This document shows, piece by piece, positions 15,640-24,738 of a stretch of 64,000 nucleotides of DNA. The notes beneath the pieces are model-generated. The model did not search any database. It saw only the letters and a program-made list of their open reading frames with translations, and was not told the DNA's origin. Source of the stretch: JBGSPQ01 sp964346765 (lineage in GTDB: Bacteria; Patescibacteriota; Gracilibacteria; UBA1369); NCBI GenBank assembly GCA_964346765.1, contig CAYFWB010000005.1:48046-112045 (forward strand), in the 5' to 3' direction. A program made the translations under genes and the position numbers. How positions within the stretch are numbered: the first letter of the stretch is position 1; the number at the start of each line of letters is the position of its first letter.

Positions 15640-18306
15640 CTATTTTTTCACACCCTTTTTTTTCTTAACCGCTATTTTTTTTGAACTCGTTTTTTTTGCC
15701 GAATCATCTTGAGAAAATTTGGATTTAGTCGGTTTAACCAGTTTCACAGAATCAGCAACTTTTTTAATTCGGACAGTATCGCCTTCTTTAAACTGAGCAT
15801 CCAGAAATTTTTCCGTAAGCTGATCTTCAACTTGCTCTTGAATAGCTCTTCTAACAGGTCGCGCACCGTATTTTGGATCGTACCCGAGCTTGGCCAGTAC
15901 TTCCAGGCCACCATCAGTCAGATCAAGCAAAATATTTTTTTTATGTAACCTGTTTTGCAAGTAACCGACATGCATTTTAACAATCTCTTTTATATCAGCA
16001 TGCTTTAACGGTCGGAAGACAACAACCTTGTCGATTCTATTAAGGAACTCCGGCCTAAAGTGGTTTTTTAGCTCACCCAGAACATCCTCTTTCTGTTTTT
16101 CATAATCCTGCTCGGCTCTTTCAAGTTCATCTGTACTTATATTAAAACCAATAGGCGCCGCTTGCTCCGTTAGCTTTTTGGCACCGATATTTGATGTAAG
16201 CACGATTATAGTATTTTTAAAATCAACTTTTCTTCCTTTACTGTCTGTAAGTTCTCCGTCTTCAAGTATCTGTAATAATAGGTTAAATACGTCAGGGTGT
16301 GCCTTTTCAATCTCATCAAAAAGTATCACGGAATATGGTTTTCTTCTGACAGCTTCTGTTAATTGACCACCATCCTCATACCCCACATAACCGGCCGTCG
16401 CGCCAATCAAACGAGAAGTGTTATGACGCTCCATAAACTCACTCATGTCTATCTTGATTAAAGCATCCTTATCATGAAATATCTCTTCCGCAAGGGCCTT
16501 TACCAGCTCGGTTTTACCGACTCCGGTGGGTCCCAAGAAAATAAAAGAACCGATCGGCCTTCTATAGTCCGAAATGCCGGCCCTGGAACGCTGAATGGCT
16601 TTTGTAACAGCTGTGATAGCCTCATCCTGACCGACAATACGTTTTTCTAAAAACTCTCTCAGATTTCTAAGTTTAACAATATCTTCTTTTACAAGTTTAG
16701 TTAAAGGAATTCCTGTCGCGGTTGAAACTACTCTCGCTATATCCTCCTCTCCAATGGATTCTCTCTTTTCCCGCGGTATTTTTATCGTTTTTGTGGCTTC
16801 AATTTCTTTCAGAATTTCCAATTCGCGATTTCTAAGCTCAGCGGCATGCTCATAATCCTGGTTCGATACTGATTCTTCTTTCGATTTAATTATCTTGCTC
16901 AATTCCTTTTGTAGTTTCCTGACTTTACCGGTATTACCCTTTGTTGATATTTTTTTATTGGCACATGCTTCGTCGATTAGATCGATAGCCTTATCAGGCA
17001 AAAAACGGTCATGAATATATCTTTTGGAAAGTAAAATTGACGATTCCAACGCATCACCCGAAATAACCAAATTATGATGATCCTCAAAGCTCTCTCTAAG
17101 CCCATGAAGCATTTTCATGGTCTCTTCTTCACTCGGCTCTGCGACAAGAATATGCTGGAATCTGCGTTCCAACGCGGGATCGTTTTCAATATGTTTTCTG
17201 TATTCACTTGTTGTTGTTGCCCCAATTACCTGAATTTTACCTCTGGATAAAGCAGGTTTAAGTATGTTAGCGGCATCCAGACTACCTTCGGCTGAACCGG
17301 CACCTATTACACTATGCAATTCATCAATAAAAAGGATCACATTGGGCAGAGAAGCCGCTTCATCTATAATCTGCTTAATCCTTTCTTCAAATTCACCCCT
17401 GTACTTTGTTCCCGCAACAACTGATGTCATTGATAATGAAAGTATTCTCTTATCCATCATCACATCAGGCACTTGTTCAGTAGTAATCGCATAAGCGAGA
17501 CCTTCAACAATGGCCGTCTTACCGACCCCCGGTTCTCCGATGATAACTGGATTATTTTTAGTCTTTCTGCACAAAATACTGACACATCTTTCAATTTCCT
17601 TTCTCCTGCCGACCACTGGCCCCAGTTTTCCCTTTCTGGCTTCATCGGTCAGGTCGGATGTGAAATAGTTTAAAGCGGGTGTTTTTGAATTTTTTTCGCT
17701 ACCTTCCTTTTGCTTCTCATTTGGTTTGAATTGATCCTTTTGAGCATTCATTTGTCCCGATAACGCACCCTGAAGTCCGCTTAAAAAAAATTCTATCGGA
17801 TTCATTGTGGCTGTCATGGGTTCGGCCATCTGTTGTTTGACATTGTCTTTACCCTTCTCAAATGTTTGTATGATTTGTTCTTTGATATCCAAAGGGTTTA
17901 CCTTCATATTTTCAAGTATCACCGTGGCCGCCGTATTATCCTGATTGACCAATGCATAGAGCAGATGTTCCGTACCTACAAAATTGTGATTGAACTGATG
18001 CGCCGATAGCACCGCCCCTTCAATTACTTTCTTGGCAAACCCGCTCAGCCCGCCCCATCCCTTTTGTGGTGCCGCCGTAGCTTGGCTCATCCTCCCAACT
18101 GTCTTTAGGACTAACTGTACATTATCCAAAGACACCCCGAAATTCATCAGGATAGCGGATCCCAATGAATCTTGTTGTGAAAGAATGCCGATTAGAATAT
18201 GCTCCGTTCCGACGTAGTTAAGATTGGCTTCACGAGCCTTTTCCTGAGCAACAACCAATGACTGTTTTGCTTCCTTTGTAAATTTTTCGAATCTAGGATC
18301 TGACAT
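15640..18306 (-). CDS. clpC: ATP-dependent Clp protease ATPase subunit ClpC
   Basis: Hsp100 unfoldase that feeds proteins to ClpP. It has 888 residues: two Clp-N repeats at 1-145, a charged linker to 215, AAA-1 with Walker A GEPGVGKT at 257-264, a UVR-type middle domain at about 467-502, AAA-2 with Walker A GPTGVGKT at 592-599, the D2-small domain, and a lysine-rich tail. An IGF tripeptide (in AAPIGFNIS) after AAA-2 matches the ClpP-docking loop, so this is a protease partner and not ClpB. Upstream is a CIRCE operator, implying heat-shock control by HrcA. ClpP is not in the window. Confidence 0.96.
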   Translation of the reverse strand: MSDPRFEKFTKEAKQSLVVAQEKAREANLNYVGTEHILIGILSQQDSLGSAILMNFGVSLDNVQLVLKTVGRMSQATAAPQKGWGGLSGFAKKVIEGAVLSAHQFNHNFVGTEHLLYALVNQDNTAATVILENMKVNPLDIKEQIIQTFEKGKDNVKQQMAEPMTATMNPIEFFLSGLQGALSGQMNAQKDQFKPNEKQKEGSEKNSKTPALNYFTSDLTDEARKGKLGPVVGRRKEIERCVSILCRKTKNNPVIIGEPGVGKTAIVEGLAYAITTEQVPDVMMDKRILSLSMTSVVAGTKYRGEFEERIKQIIDEAASLPNVILFIDELHSVIGAGSAEGSLDAANILKPALSRGKIQVIGATTTSEYRKHIENDPALERRFQHILVAEPSEEETMKMLHGLRESFEDHHNLVISGDALESSILLSKRYIHDRFLPDKAIDLIDEACANKKISTKGNTGKVRKLQKELSKIIKSKEESVSNQDYEHAAELRNRELEILKEIEATKTIKIPREKRESIGEEDIARVVSTATGIPLTKLVKEDIVKLRNLREFLEKRIVGQDEAITAVTKAIQRSRAGISDYRRPIGSFIFLGPTGVGKTELVKALAEEIFHDKDALIKIDMSEFMERHNTSRLIGATAGYVGYEDGGQLTEAVRRKPYSVILFDEIEKAHPDVFNLLLQILEDGELTDSKGRKVDFKNTIIVLTSNIGAKKLTEQAAPIGFNISTDELERAEQDYEKQKEDVLGELKNHFRPEFLNRIDKVVVFRPLKHADIKEIVKMHVGYLQNRLHKKNILLDLTDGGLEVLAKLGYDPKYGARPVRRAIQEQVEDQLTEKFLDAQFKEGDTVRIKKVADSVKLVKPTKSKFSQDDSAKKTSSKKIAVKKKKGVKK

Positions 18307-18400
18307 TTGTTTTAAATTAATATTTCTTCACATTCTAGCACATTTTTGCCTATATTTATTAATACTTAACCTTTACTTGCTACTTCTTTATTATTAAATA

Positions 18401-18427
18401 TTAGCACTTAATATATTAGAGTGCTAA
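18401..18427. promoter_or_regulatory. CIRCE element (HrcA operator)
   Basis: TTAGCACTT, nine bases, GAGTGCTAA: one mismatch from the classical TTAGCACTC-N9-GAGTGCTAA inverted repeat bound by the heat-shock repressor HrcA. It lies 95 bp before clpC, and the promoter -10 falls in its spacer, so HrcA binding would block initiation directly. Confidence 0.95.
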
Positions 18428-18441
18428 GCCCTTAAAGTCAA
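18413..18441 (-). promoter_or_regulatory. clpC promoter overlapping CIRCE
   Basis: Minus-strand TTGACT (18441-18436), 17 bp, TAATAT (18418-18413). The -10 lies in the CIRCE spacer and one CIRCE arm fills half of the -35/-10 spacer. Predicted leader is about 100 nt. Confidence 0.82.
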
Positions 18442-18455
18442 GTTGCAAATACTCT

Positions 18456-19835
18456 CTATTCAAGCGATTTAGCCATTTGAATCAAAGTAGATTCAATATT
18501 GGCCGGACCCGATAGACGGTAGCTGTCATCTTCGGTCTCAATAAATATCTCTACCAAGTTTCCGGAGCCGGTTTTAACGATTGAATTTATATCCGATGAA
18601 ACAGTAGTTGTGCCGCTTGGAATATTGCCATTATAGACATCAAGGTAAACATTGCCCGGCTGTTCATCTGTCGGCTCATCACCAAATTCATATCTCCTCG
18701 CTACACCGTTATCATTGCTGTCTCCACCCGAATAGTACCAATTTTTGGGGTACTGAATACTGAATTCAAACGTCTCATTTTCAAAAACATTAAAGCCGTC
18801 CGCAACTTCAGTATCGTCATTTTCCACAATAGCTTCTGTTTCACCTTCATCATCTTCCTCATCGTTTATATCCGCGTTATTGACAGTGTCATCTTCATTA
18901 TCGGAATCCGTTACGTTATCTTCTTCCTCATTTGTCGCGTCTTTATCCGCCGGACCAATGTGACTGTCAATCTTGAAAGTTCCCAGCATCTCATAAAACA
19001 TGTTTTGAGCCTCTCTGAAAGCGGCATCACTTCCCGCTTCAAAACTGATAGTATATATATAGTCATCATTGGCCACATAAAAATACAGACCGGCACCATC
19101 CATAGCTTCCGATTTATAAGCATCCAGGTCATTTGCCCCTACTTTGCTTTTTGTCAAACCGGCCGCGAGCAAATCGTCATTGCCGTCAGTTTCAGCATCT
19201 AGATAGTTGAGAAGCCCGTTTTCATTATTTACCAACTCGACAGCGATCAAATGACGACTTGTCGGCTCGACGTAATTATCTTCGCCTTCCCGGCCGGCTA
19301 CCACAACATTTTTTGGATCCTTCTCATCTGAATCATCCATTTCTTCCATAATTTCAAAAATAACTCCATCAAGACTCTCTTTTACTTCAAAATCGTCTCT
19401 GTATTTAATTGAAAACTCATATTCATCGTTATTGTAAGTAACCCACTTTGCTTTGGCGGCTTCATCGGCTTCATATTGTTCCAAAATATCTATATTCATC
19501 ACCTCCATAAGAGGTTTTGAATCTTTGTTGTAAGTTAAAACTCCTCTGACTTCGACCGTTTCACCTGAATACTTGTCGTCATCAAGATTTATAGCCAGGC
19601 TCTTTAGTAAAATGGTATCTCCGTTGTCCAGTTGCAATAAATGAGTCCCCCGACTTTCGGTTCGTACCCCGCCCAGAGATCTAATTTCCCCGATCCGACG
19701 ATCCAGGGGAGGGTCATCATTAAAATCACCGCTATCCTGAGGTTGCGACGACTGGCATCCGGAAACTAAGACAGCACCAATAGTAAATGCTGTAAAAGCG
19801 ATCGAAAATAATAAAAGTTTAGCTGTTCTGCTCAT
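18456..19835 (-). CDS. Putative lipoprotein with two PsbP-like regions
   Basis: A 459-residue secreted protein of unknown function. The N-terminus is a signal peptide ending in the lipobox LVSGC (about residues 23-27), so it is probably lipid-anchored. Next is an OB-like strand-rich segment with VEVRGVLTY. Two similar regions follow, beginning YNNDEYEFSIKYRDDF and FENETFEFSIQYPKNWYY, the style of PsbP-like or DUF1795-type domains. A very acidic Asp/Glu/Asn linker lies between them. Its ATG overlaps the end of ruvB by 17 bp, so it is co-transcribed with ruvB. No partner suggests a job. Confidence 0.75.
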   Translation of the reverse strand: MSRTAKLLLFSIAFTAFTIGAVLVSGCQSSQPQDSGDFNDDPPLDRRIGEIRSLGGVRTESRGTHLLQLDNGDTILLKSLAINLDDDKYSGETVEVRGVLTYNKDSKPLMEVMNIDILEQYEADEAAKAKWVTYNNDEYEFSIKYRDDFEVKESLDGVIFEIMEEMDDSDEKDPKNVVVAGREGEDNYVEPTSRHLIAVELVNNENGLLNYLDAETDGNDDLLAAGLTKSKVGANDLDAYKSEAMDGAGLYFYVANDDYIYTISFEAGSDAAFREAQNMFYEMLGTFKIDSHIGPADKDATNEEEDNVTDSDNEDDTVNNADINDEEDDEGETEAIVENDDTEVADGFNVFENETFEFSIQYPKNWYYSGGDSNDNGVARRYEFGDEPTDEQPGNVYLDVYNGNIPSGTTTVSSDINSIVKTGSGNLVEIFIETEDDSYRLSGPANIESTLIQMAKSLE

Positions 19836-20859
19836 GATATAAATTATTAATTATATTTAAATGACTATATGCCGACTTTGTGACCAATCTTCCCCTGCTG
19901 GTCCGTTCAAGCAAGCCCTGTTTTATTAGATAAGGTTCATAGATATCTTCAACCGTGCTTTCTTCTTCTGAAATAGACGCAGCTATAGTGTTCAGGCCGA
20001 CCGGACCACCTTCAAACTTCATAATAATTGTCTCAAGTATCCTCCTGTCAACACCATCCAAACCGATATCGTCAATACCAAGCGCTTTCAGAGCTTTATT
20101 CACAATATCAATATCAATAGCCTTAAGATCTTCAACTTCGGCAAAATCTCTCACCCTTCTTAATAAACGGTTCGCTATACGCGGCGTGTTGCGTGCTGAT
20201 TTTGAAAGTCTTTTACAAGCATCTTCATTAATGTCGCATTTAAATATTCGCGCGGATCTTCTAATTATTGCCTCAATACTTTTTTCGTCATAAAAATGCA
20301 GATGAAACAAAGAACCGAACCTGTCCCTGAGAGGGGAGGAAAGCATACTGATTTTTGTGGTTGCACCGATCAGAGTGAATTTTGGCAAATTCAGTCTCAT
20401 TGTTCTGGCCGAGGGACCTTTACCAATAATAAGATCGATCCCAAAATCCTCCATTGCAGTGTACATAACCTCTTCAACTGCCGGTCTCAGCCGATGAATT
20501 TCATCAATAAACAGCACATCTTTGTCCTTTAAACTGGATATAATAGACGCCAAATCTCCTTGTTTTTCCAATGCCGGTCCGGAAGTTATTTTTATATTTA
20601 CCCCCATTTCCGCCGCGATAATATTCGCGAGCGTGGTTTTGCCAAGCCCGGGAGGCCCATGGATCAATATATGTTCAAGTGATTCACCCCTGCTTTTTGC
20701 CGCCTTGATGAAAACACCAAGATTATTTTTAATTTCCGTTTGCCCGATATACTCATCCAAAGTTGTCGGGCGTAGACTTTGTTCATGTTTAACTGTTTCA
20801 CCGTTACTGACTTCTGTTGACAGCAGCCGCTTCTTCAACTGATTGTCTCGCTTTATCAT
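19819..20859 (-). CDS. ruvB: Holliday junction branch-migration ATPase RuvB
   Basis: Motor that drives RuvA-bound Holliday junctions. It has 346 residues, full length. It shows LRPTTLDEYIGQ, Walker A HGPPGLGKTT, Walker B DEIHRL, sensor GATTKI, the arginine-finger block SSPLRDRFG, and the C-terminal winged helix ending in EPYLIKQGLLERTSRGRLVTKSA (key motif RT-RGR-T). The start at 20859 lies 56 bp inside the preceding PH-domain gene. It is kept because RuvB normally has 25-30 residues before LRP. ruvA and ruvC are not nearby. Confidence 0.96.
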   Translation of the reverse strand: MIKRDNQLKKRLLSTEVSNGETVKHEQSLRPTTLDEYIGQTEIKNNLGVFIKAAKSRGESLEHILIHGPPGLGKTTLANIIAAEMGVNIKITSGPALEKQGDLASIISSLKDKDVLFIDEIHRLRPAVEEVMYTAMEDFGIDLIIGKGPSARTMRLNLPKFTLIGATTKISMLSSPLRDRFGSLFHLHFYDEKSIEAIIRRSARIFKCDINEDACKRLSKSARNTPRIANRLLRRVRDFAEVEDLKAIDIDIVNKALKALGIDDIGLDGVDRRILETIIMKFEGGPVGLNTIAASISEEESTVEDIYEPYLIKQGLLERTSRGRLVTKSAYSHLNIINNLYHEQNS

Positions 20860-21367
20860 CTGCGACGTGTGATGAAGATACTGGTCTCATTCTATTAGGT
20901 TTTACACTTAAATGGTAGATGAAATGTTTTATCCCTTCAGGATCGGGAGCCTCGTTGAATTTGATAATTGTGTGAGCAGAGGCCGTTTCCATTGTGAAAT
21001 CTCCATAGTCGAAAATCGGCAAAATTGATAATATACCGGATTCCGTTGTTTCTATATCCTGAATATCCATTAATTCAGCTTCATGTTCACTTCTACTGAA
21101 CGGATTTTTCCAGTCTATGTAAAGTATTCTCATATTCGTAATAACAAGACGGTCAAGCCAATACAAGATACCATCATAAAGAACGATCGACAAAAAAAAC
21201 ACCGTGACTGCGAAATATAGCCAAAATATCTGCCAAACTGAGTTAAACAAGCCGACTACAAAATAAAAGGGGACACTCAGTAACGCTACCTTGAACTCCC
21301 TAAAAAAAATTGCCGTGTAATGATGATGCAAAGTTTTTATGACTTCTTCATTTTCCTTTAGTTTCAT
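20804..21367 (-). CDS. Membrane protein with bacterial PH domain (bPH2-like)
   Basis: A 187-residue protein. Two hydrophobic segments (about residues 27-45 and 48-68) are followed by a bacterial pleckstrin-homology-like domain at about 72-155, with the family features RLVITNMRILYIDW, MDIQDIETTESGILSIL and a FDYGDFTMET strand. Such proteins are common in Patescibacteria and have no firm function. The gene lies between tRNA-Arg and ruvB on the same strand and overlaps ruvB by 56 bp, so all three may share the tRNA promoter. Confidence 0.75.
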   Translation of the reverse strand: MKLKENEEVIKTLHHHYTAIFFREFKVALLSVPFYFVVGLFNSVWQIFWLYFAVTVFFLSIVLYDGILYWLDRLVITNMRILYIDWKNPFSRSEHEAELMDIQDIETTESGILSILPIFDYGDFTMETASAHTIIKFNEAPDPEGIKHFIYHLSVKPNRMRPVSSSHVADDKARQSVEEAAAVNRSQ

Positions 21368-21439
21368 TTTTTAATAAAAAAGTGAACATAAGTAAAACAC
21401 ATCTTTTTGTGAAAAGCAAGTTATTTTCGTTTTTCTTTA

Positions 21440-21516
21440 TGGTACGCCCGGGGGGATTCGAACCTCCGACCTTCGCCTTAGAAGGGCGCTGCTCTATCCA
21501 GCTGAGCTACGGGCGC
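21440..21516 (-). tRNA. tRNA-Arg (anticodon UCU)
   Basis: Complete 77-nt cloverleaf on the minus strand with the 3' CCA encoded. The acceptor stem is GCGCCCG/CGGGCGU, the D arm GCTC...GAGC, and the anticodon loop CTTCTAA reads UCU, for AGA codons. The T loop is TTCGAAT. Two imperfect pairs are seen, at the base of the anticodon stem and in the middle of the T stem (A-C). Confidence 0.95.
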
Positions 21517-21539
21517 ATACCTAAAAGTCGGCTTCGCCG

Positions 21540-21568
21540 ATTATACATAAAATTCAAAAAAATCTCAA
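21540..21568 (-). promoter_or_regulatory. tRNA-Arg promoter
   Basis: Minus-strand TTGAGA (21568-21563), 17 bp, TATAAT (21545-21540). A small hairpin, TCGGC-GAA-GCCGA (21540-21528) followed by CTTTT, begins at the last base of the -10. It may act as a weak terminator for the upstream wall-protein gene. Confidence 0.8.
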
Positions 21569-21584
21569 ACCTAAACAAAAATAA

Positions 21585-23591
21585 TTAGCCAAAGTATGCT
21601 CCGACAGAAGAATCTGAGACTCTGATGCCGGAAGAATATTTAGGTGCTCCGCTGATTTTAAGAAGGATCGTTCTGTACATCAATTCAGCCACCTCTCTTC
21701 TTGTCATGCCATCTTCGGGTCTAAATTTTCTATCTTTTATGATCAACAAGTTTTTATCTTTTCCGTACTGCACGTACGGAGCGTACCATTCATCCGACGA
21801 AACATCTTCATAGACATCAGTTCTCACATTCTCATTGATATCAATATTCATTGCGATCAAAAGCATTTTTAAAAACTCAACTTTGTTAACTGTACTTGCC
21901 GGCTTAAAAGTGCTGTCCGGATAACCTTCCACTATCATACGATTGTAACCCGTTGCCACATAAGAGGAGTACCATTCTCTGGCTGAAGTATCCGGGAATG
22001 GTAATTCTCTAGCCGTAATCAAATCGGAATTTGTGCCGTTCAGTATGAATTTAAGCGATTCAACCCTGCTCACCACATTTTCTGGTTTGAAAGAACCATC
22101 CGGATATCCAGCTATTATTTCGTGTTCCTTTAAGAAACTAATAGCGTCATACGACTTCGATTCACTGTTAACATCGCTAAACACTTCGCTCAGCATAACC
22201 TTGCTTTGAGCGGATGTCGTACCGTCACTAACTTCAAGCTGAATCGCATTTGAAGCTCTGGCATTAATAGTAAAGACCGCTTCTCCTTCTTTAAAATCGT
22301 CTTTATCCAAATTATCGGGCGCGTCCACCGAGCCCAGCAGCACATTTAGATAAATATCATTTTCAGGATGATAATTTTTAATCACTTCTCCACGCTCGTC
22401 AACTGCTCTGACTATTATGGATTCATCCACGCCCACCATAAAATTTCCGTCATTTAAAATTTCAAACGAATCTGCCTGTACATAAACTTCTGTTTGTTCT
22501 TCATTAGATGAGGCGACGTCATCAGCGACATCAGCACTATTGTCGGATTCGGCTCTATCGTCTTCCACCGCGTCTGCATCGTTAGAGCCTATTGGAGGCA
22601 GATCAAAATTGTCGGTATCTGAATCATCACTTATGGAATTAGAATCATCACTTGAAGAATTAGAATCATTATCGTCTGGCGGCAAATCATTGGAAGAAGT
22701 ATACGTGGTCGTATTTGAAAAGCCGTTCATATATTTTTGAACGTAAAGCATTGGATTGATAGTAGTCTCCAAAGCTTTTTCTTTGCCAAGACCGGTGTTA
22801 ATCGCCTCGGTAAAACTTAAATCGGCGGCACTGGATTCCTGGTATGTAAATGGCCAATATGGATGCCAGGGAGCATTTGTATTATCTATTTGAAAGTGAA
22901 GATGCGGGGTAGTGGCCGTGCCCGTATCACCGCTTTTACCGATATACTGACCCTTTGTAACAACCTGGTTTTCAACAACATTCACCGAACCAAGATGAGA
23001 ATAAGACGAATAATATGTTTCCTTAGCCTCGGCATCGTTTAAAGCAGGAAAGTTGTAGTGACTGATTACAATATGTTTACCAAAGCCGCTTGATTGCTTT
23101 GAAACTTTCACGACCTTACCGTTACCAATAGAATATATAGGAGTATTATTCGGAAGCTTAATATCCACGGCCAGATGACTACCCGCGTACTCCACTCCAT
23201 CCAGCTTATAATTACCCATATAGGGAACACTGTAAGTAATTTTAGCGTTCCTTATATTTAAATCGCTTTCCGATGACCATCCGAGACTTTCAGTCGACTT
23301 CTTTAAAATTGAAGGATCATAAGTGGGGAGCGGTATCAATTTCCCGACGTCGGCCAGTTGATCGTAACTGGCGTCCCATTCTTCGGAAGTCAGTGCCGTC
23401 CAATTCGCAACTTTCAAAACCGGTAATGTTGTTCCATCAAATGAAGTCGGACTGGTCGTGGGGATTACACTTGTTCTGAAATACCACGCTCCCTGATCAA
23501 CCAAAAAAGTTGCGGCGAAAAGTAATACCATCAATATTACCCAGTGATATTTTCTAAAGGGTCTATGTTTCACGATACCCGTATCATTCAT
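21585..23591 (-). CDS. Membrane-anchored LytM (M23) peptidase-family protein with C-terminal SLH repeats
   Basis: A 668-residue cell-surface protein. It has one membrane segment (about 15-35) and then a LytM/M23 domain at about 135-240 with the zinc ligands His139, Asp143 and His232 and catalytic-type His199 and His230 (SHL, HLHF). This predicts cleavage of peptidoglycan cross-links. An acidic Asp/Ser linker, an Ig-like segment, and three S-layer-homology repeats (about 480-655, e.g. AISFLKEHEIIAGYPDGSF) follow. The start is set by GGAGG placed 5 nt before ATG 23591; an ATG at 23603 contains that GGAGG and is rejected. A strong promoter lies about 55 bp upstream. Confidence 0.9.
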   Translation of the reverse strand: MNDTGIVKHRPFRKYHWVILMVLLFAATFLVDQGAWYFRTSVIPTTSPTSFDGTTLPVLKVANWTALTSEEWDASYDQLADVGKLIPLPTYDPSILKKSTESLGWSSESDLNIRNAKITYSVPYMGNYKLDGVEYAGSHLAVDIKLPNNTPIYSIGNGKVVKVSKQSSGFGKHIVISHYNFPALNDAEAKETYYSSYSHLGSVNVVENQVVTKGQYIGKSGDTGTATTPHLHFQIDNTNAPWHPYWPFTYQESSAADLSFTEAINTGLGKEKALETTINPMLYVQKYMNGFSNTTTYTSSNDLPPDDNDSNSSSDDSNSISDDSDTDNFDLPPIGSNDADAVEDDRAESDNSADVADDVASSNEEQTEVYVQADSFEILNDGNFMVGVDESIIVRAVDERGEVIKNYHPENDIYLNVLLGSVDAPDNLDKDDFKEGEAVFTINARASNAIQLEVSDGTTSAQSKVMLSEVFSDVNSESKSYDAISFLKEHEIIAGYPDGSFKPENVVSRVESLKFILNGTNSDLITARELPFPDTSAREWYSSYVATGYNRMIVEGYPDSTFKPASTVNKVEFLKMLLIAMNIDINENVRTDVYEDVSSDEWYAPYVQYGKDKNLLIIKDRKFRPEDGMTRREVAELMYRTILLKISGAPKYSSGIRVSDSSVGAYFG

Positions 23592-23648
23592 TTTTTCCTC
23601 CATTTTTTTGTTTTTGTTATTGTTTGATGGTATTTAATGTATCTGTTA

Positions 23649-23677
23649 ATTATACTAAAATATTTATCAAAAATCAA
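23649..23677 (-). promoter_or_regulatory. LytM/SLH gene promoter
   Basis: Minus-strand TTGATT (23677-23672), 17 bp, TATAAT (23654-23649), giving a leader of about 50 nt. A weaker plus-strand pair, TTTAAT (23633-23638) and TAAAAT (23656-23661), overlaps it and may serve tsaE. Confidence 0.75.
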
Positions 23678-23683
23678 TTACCC

Positions 23684-24106
23684 ATGAGGAAATTAACCTC
23701 AAAATCGCCCCAAAATACCGGCCGAATCGCGCTGGAAATGGCAAAAGACGAACCGAAAGGTGGTTTTTATTGTCTGCATGGCAATTTAGGGGCGGGAAAA
23801 ACGGTTTTCGTGAAAGGATTTGCCAAGGGATTGGGGATTGATCCAAAAAAAATCAAAAGCCCGACATATACATATTTACGCAGTTATAGAGTCAATAATG
23901 ACTGGCTACATCATTTTGACTTCTACAGAATAAACGGTGCCGACGACCTTATGAAGCAGGATCTTGCAGAAATCTTTAATCAACACCGTGCATGGATCCT
24001 TGTCGAATGGCCAGAAAATATAGCTGAGATATTACCCAAAGACCGTACTGACATATTTTTTAAGTATCTTTCCGATCTTGAACGTAGATTAACAATAAAA
24101 AAATGA
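23684..24106 (+). CDS. tsaE: tRNA threonylcarbamoyladenosine biosynthesis ATPase TsaE
   Basis: P-loop ATPase that works with TsaB and TsaD to make t6A37 on ANN-decoding tRNAs. The protein is 140 residues. Walker A is GNLGAGKT at about 33-40, followed by family blocks KSPTYTYLRSYRV, HHFDFYRI and LVEWPENI. The frame is open from 23624 (TTG/ATG codons there), but those starts overlap promoter elements. ATG 23684 gives the normal TsaE N-terminus and is chosen. Its TGA overlaps the start of the HD gene (ATGA), so the two are coupled. tsaB and tsaD are not in the window. Confidence 0.92.
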   Translation: MRKLTSKSPQNTGRIALEMAKDEPKGGFYCLHGNLGAGKTVFVKGFAKGLGIDPKKIKSPTYTYLRSYRVNNDWLHHFDFYRINGADDLMKQDLAEIFNQHRAWILVEWPENIAEILPKDRTDIFFKYLSDLERRLTIKK

Positions 24107-24738
24107 CCCATAAAAAAATAGCCCAATTATACAAAAAGTATGCCGTACCTGATAATATCATCGATCACATGAAAATGGTGGCCATGGTATCTGAGTTCAT
24201 AGGCAAAAAAATTAACCAAAATCAAAAAAGAATACGCGTCGATCTTAATACCATTGTCTACGCCGCGCTGCTTCATGATTTACTCAAAGTATGTGATTTT
24301 TCAGTGGATGATAAAATTTTTTCCGATCAAAAATATTCCGAGTATCAAAAAAAAATCTGGATTGATTTAATCACGAACTACAAAAGTAAAGGTCACATCA
24401 AAGCGGCCGTCGATCTACTAAGGGAAATGGGAGAAAAGAAAATAGCAGGTCTTATAGAAAAACATGATTACATTTCAGTCATTGCAAAAGAACCCTCCAA
24501 AAGACCAAATAGTATTGAAGAAAAAATTATTTATTATGCCGACAAAAGGGTTTTACATAATAAGGTGGTAAACATGCGCTCAAGATTCAATGATGGCAAA
24601 AAACGTTATCCCGATACAGGATTGTCAGAACATACGGGGACGAGAATAGAAAAAAAAGCTTTTGAAATAGAAAAAGAGCTATGCGGACTCGCCGACATAG
24701 ATCCAACTGATTTAGAAAAACTAACTTTTTACAGCTAA
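24103..24738 (+). CDS. HD-domain phosphohydrolase-like protein
   Basis: A 211-residue HD-superfamily protein, probably a metal-dependent phosphohydrolase acting on a nucleotide or phosphate ester. Metal-ligand candidates are His22 (DHMKMV), His58-Asp59 (LLHDLLK), a histidine in IEKHDY and an aspartate in YYADKRV. The order H...HD...H...D is that of the HD domain. No second domain is present. The substrate cannot be told from sequence. It is coupled to tsaE by a 4-bp overlap, and its 3' end overlaps the convergent wall-protein gene by 18 bp. Confidence 0.78.
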   Translation: MTHKKIAQLYKKYAVPDNIIDHMKMVAMVSEFIGKKINQNQKRIRVDLNTIVYAALLHDLLKVCDFSVDDKIFSDQKYSEYQKKIWIDLITNYKSKGHIKAAVDLLREMGEKKIAGLIEKHDYISVIAKEPSKRPNSIEEKIIYYADKRVLHNKVVNMRSRFNDGKKRYPDTGLSEHTGTRIEKKAFEIEKELCGLADIDPTDLEKLTFYS

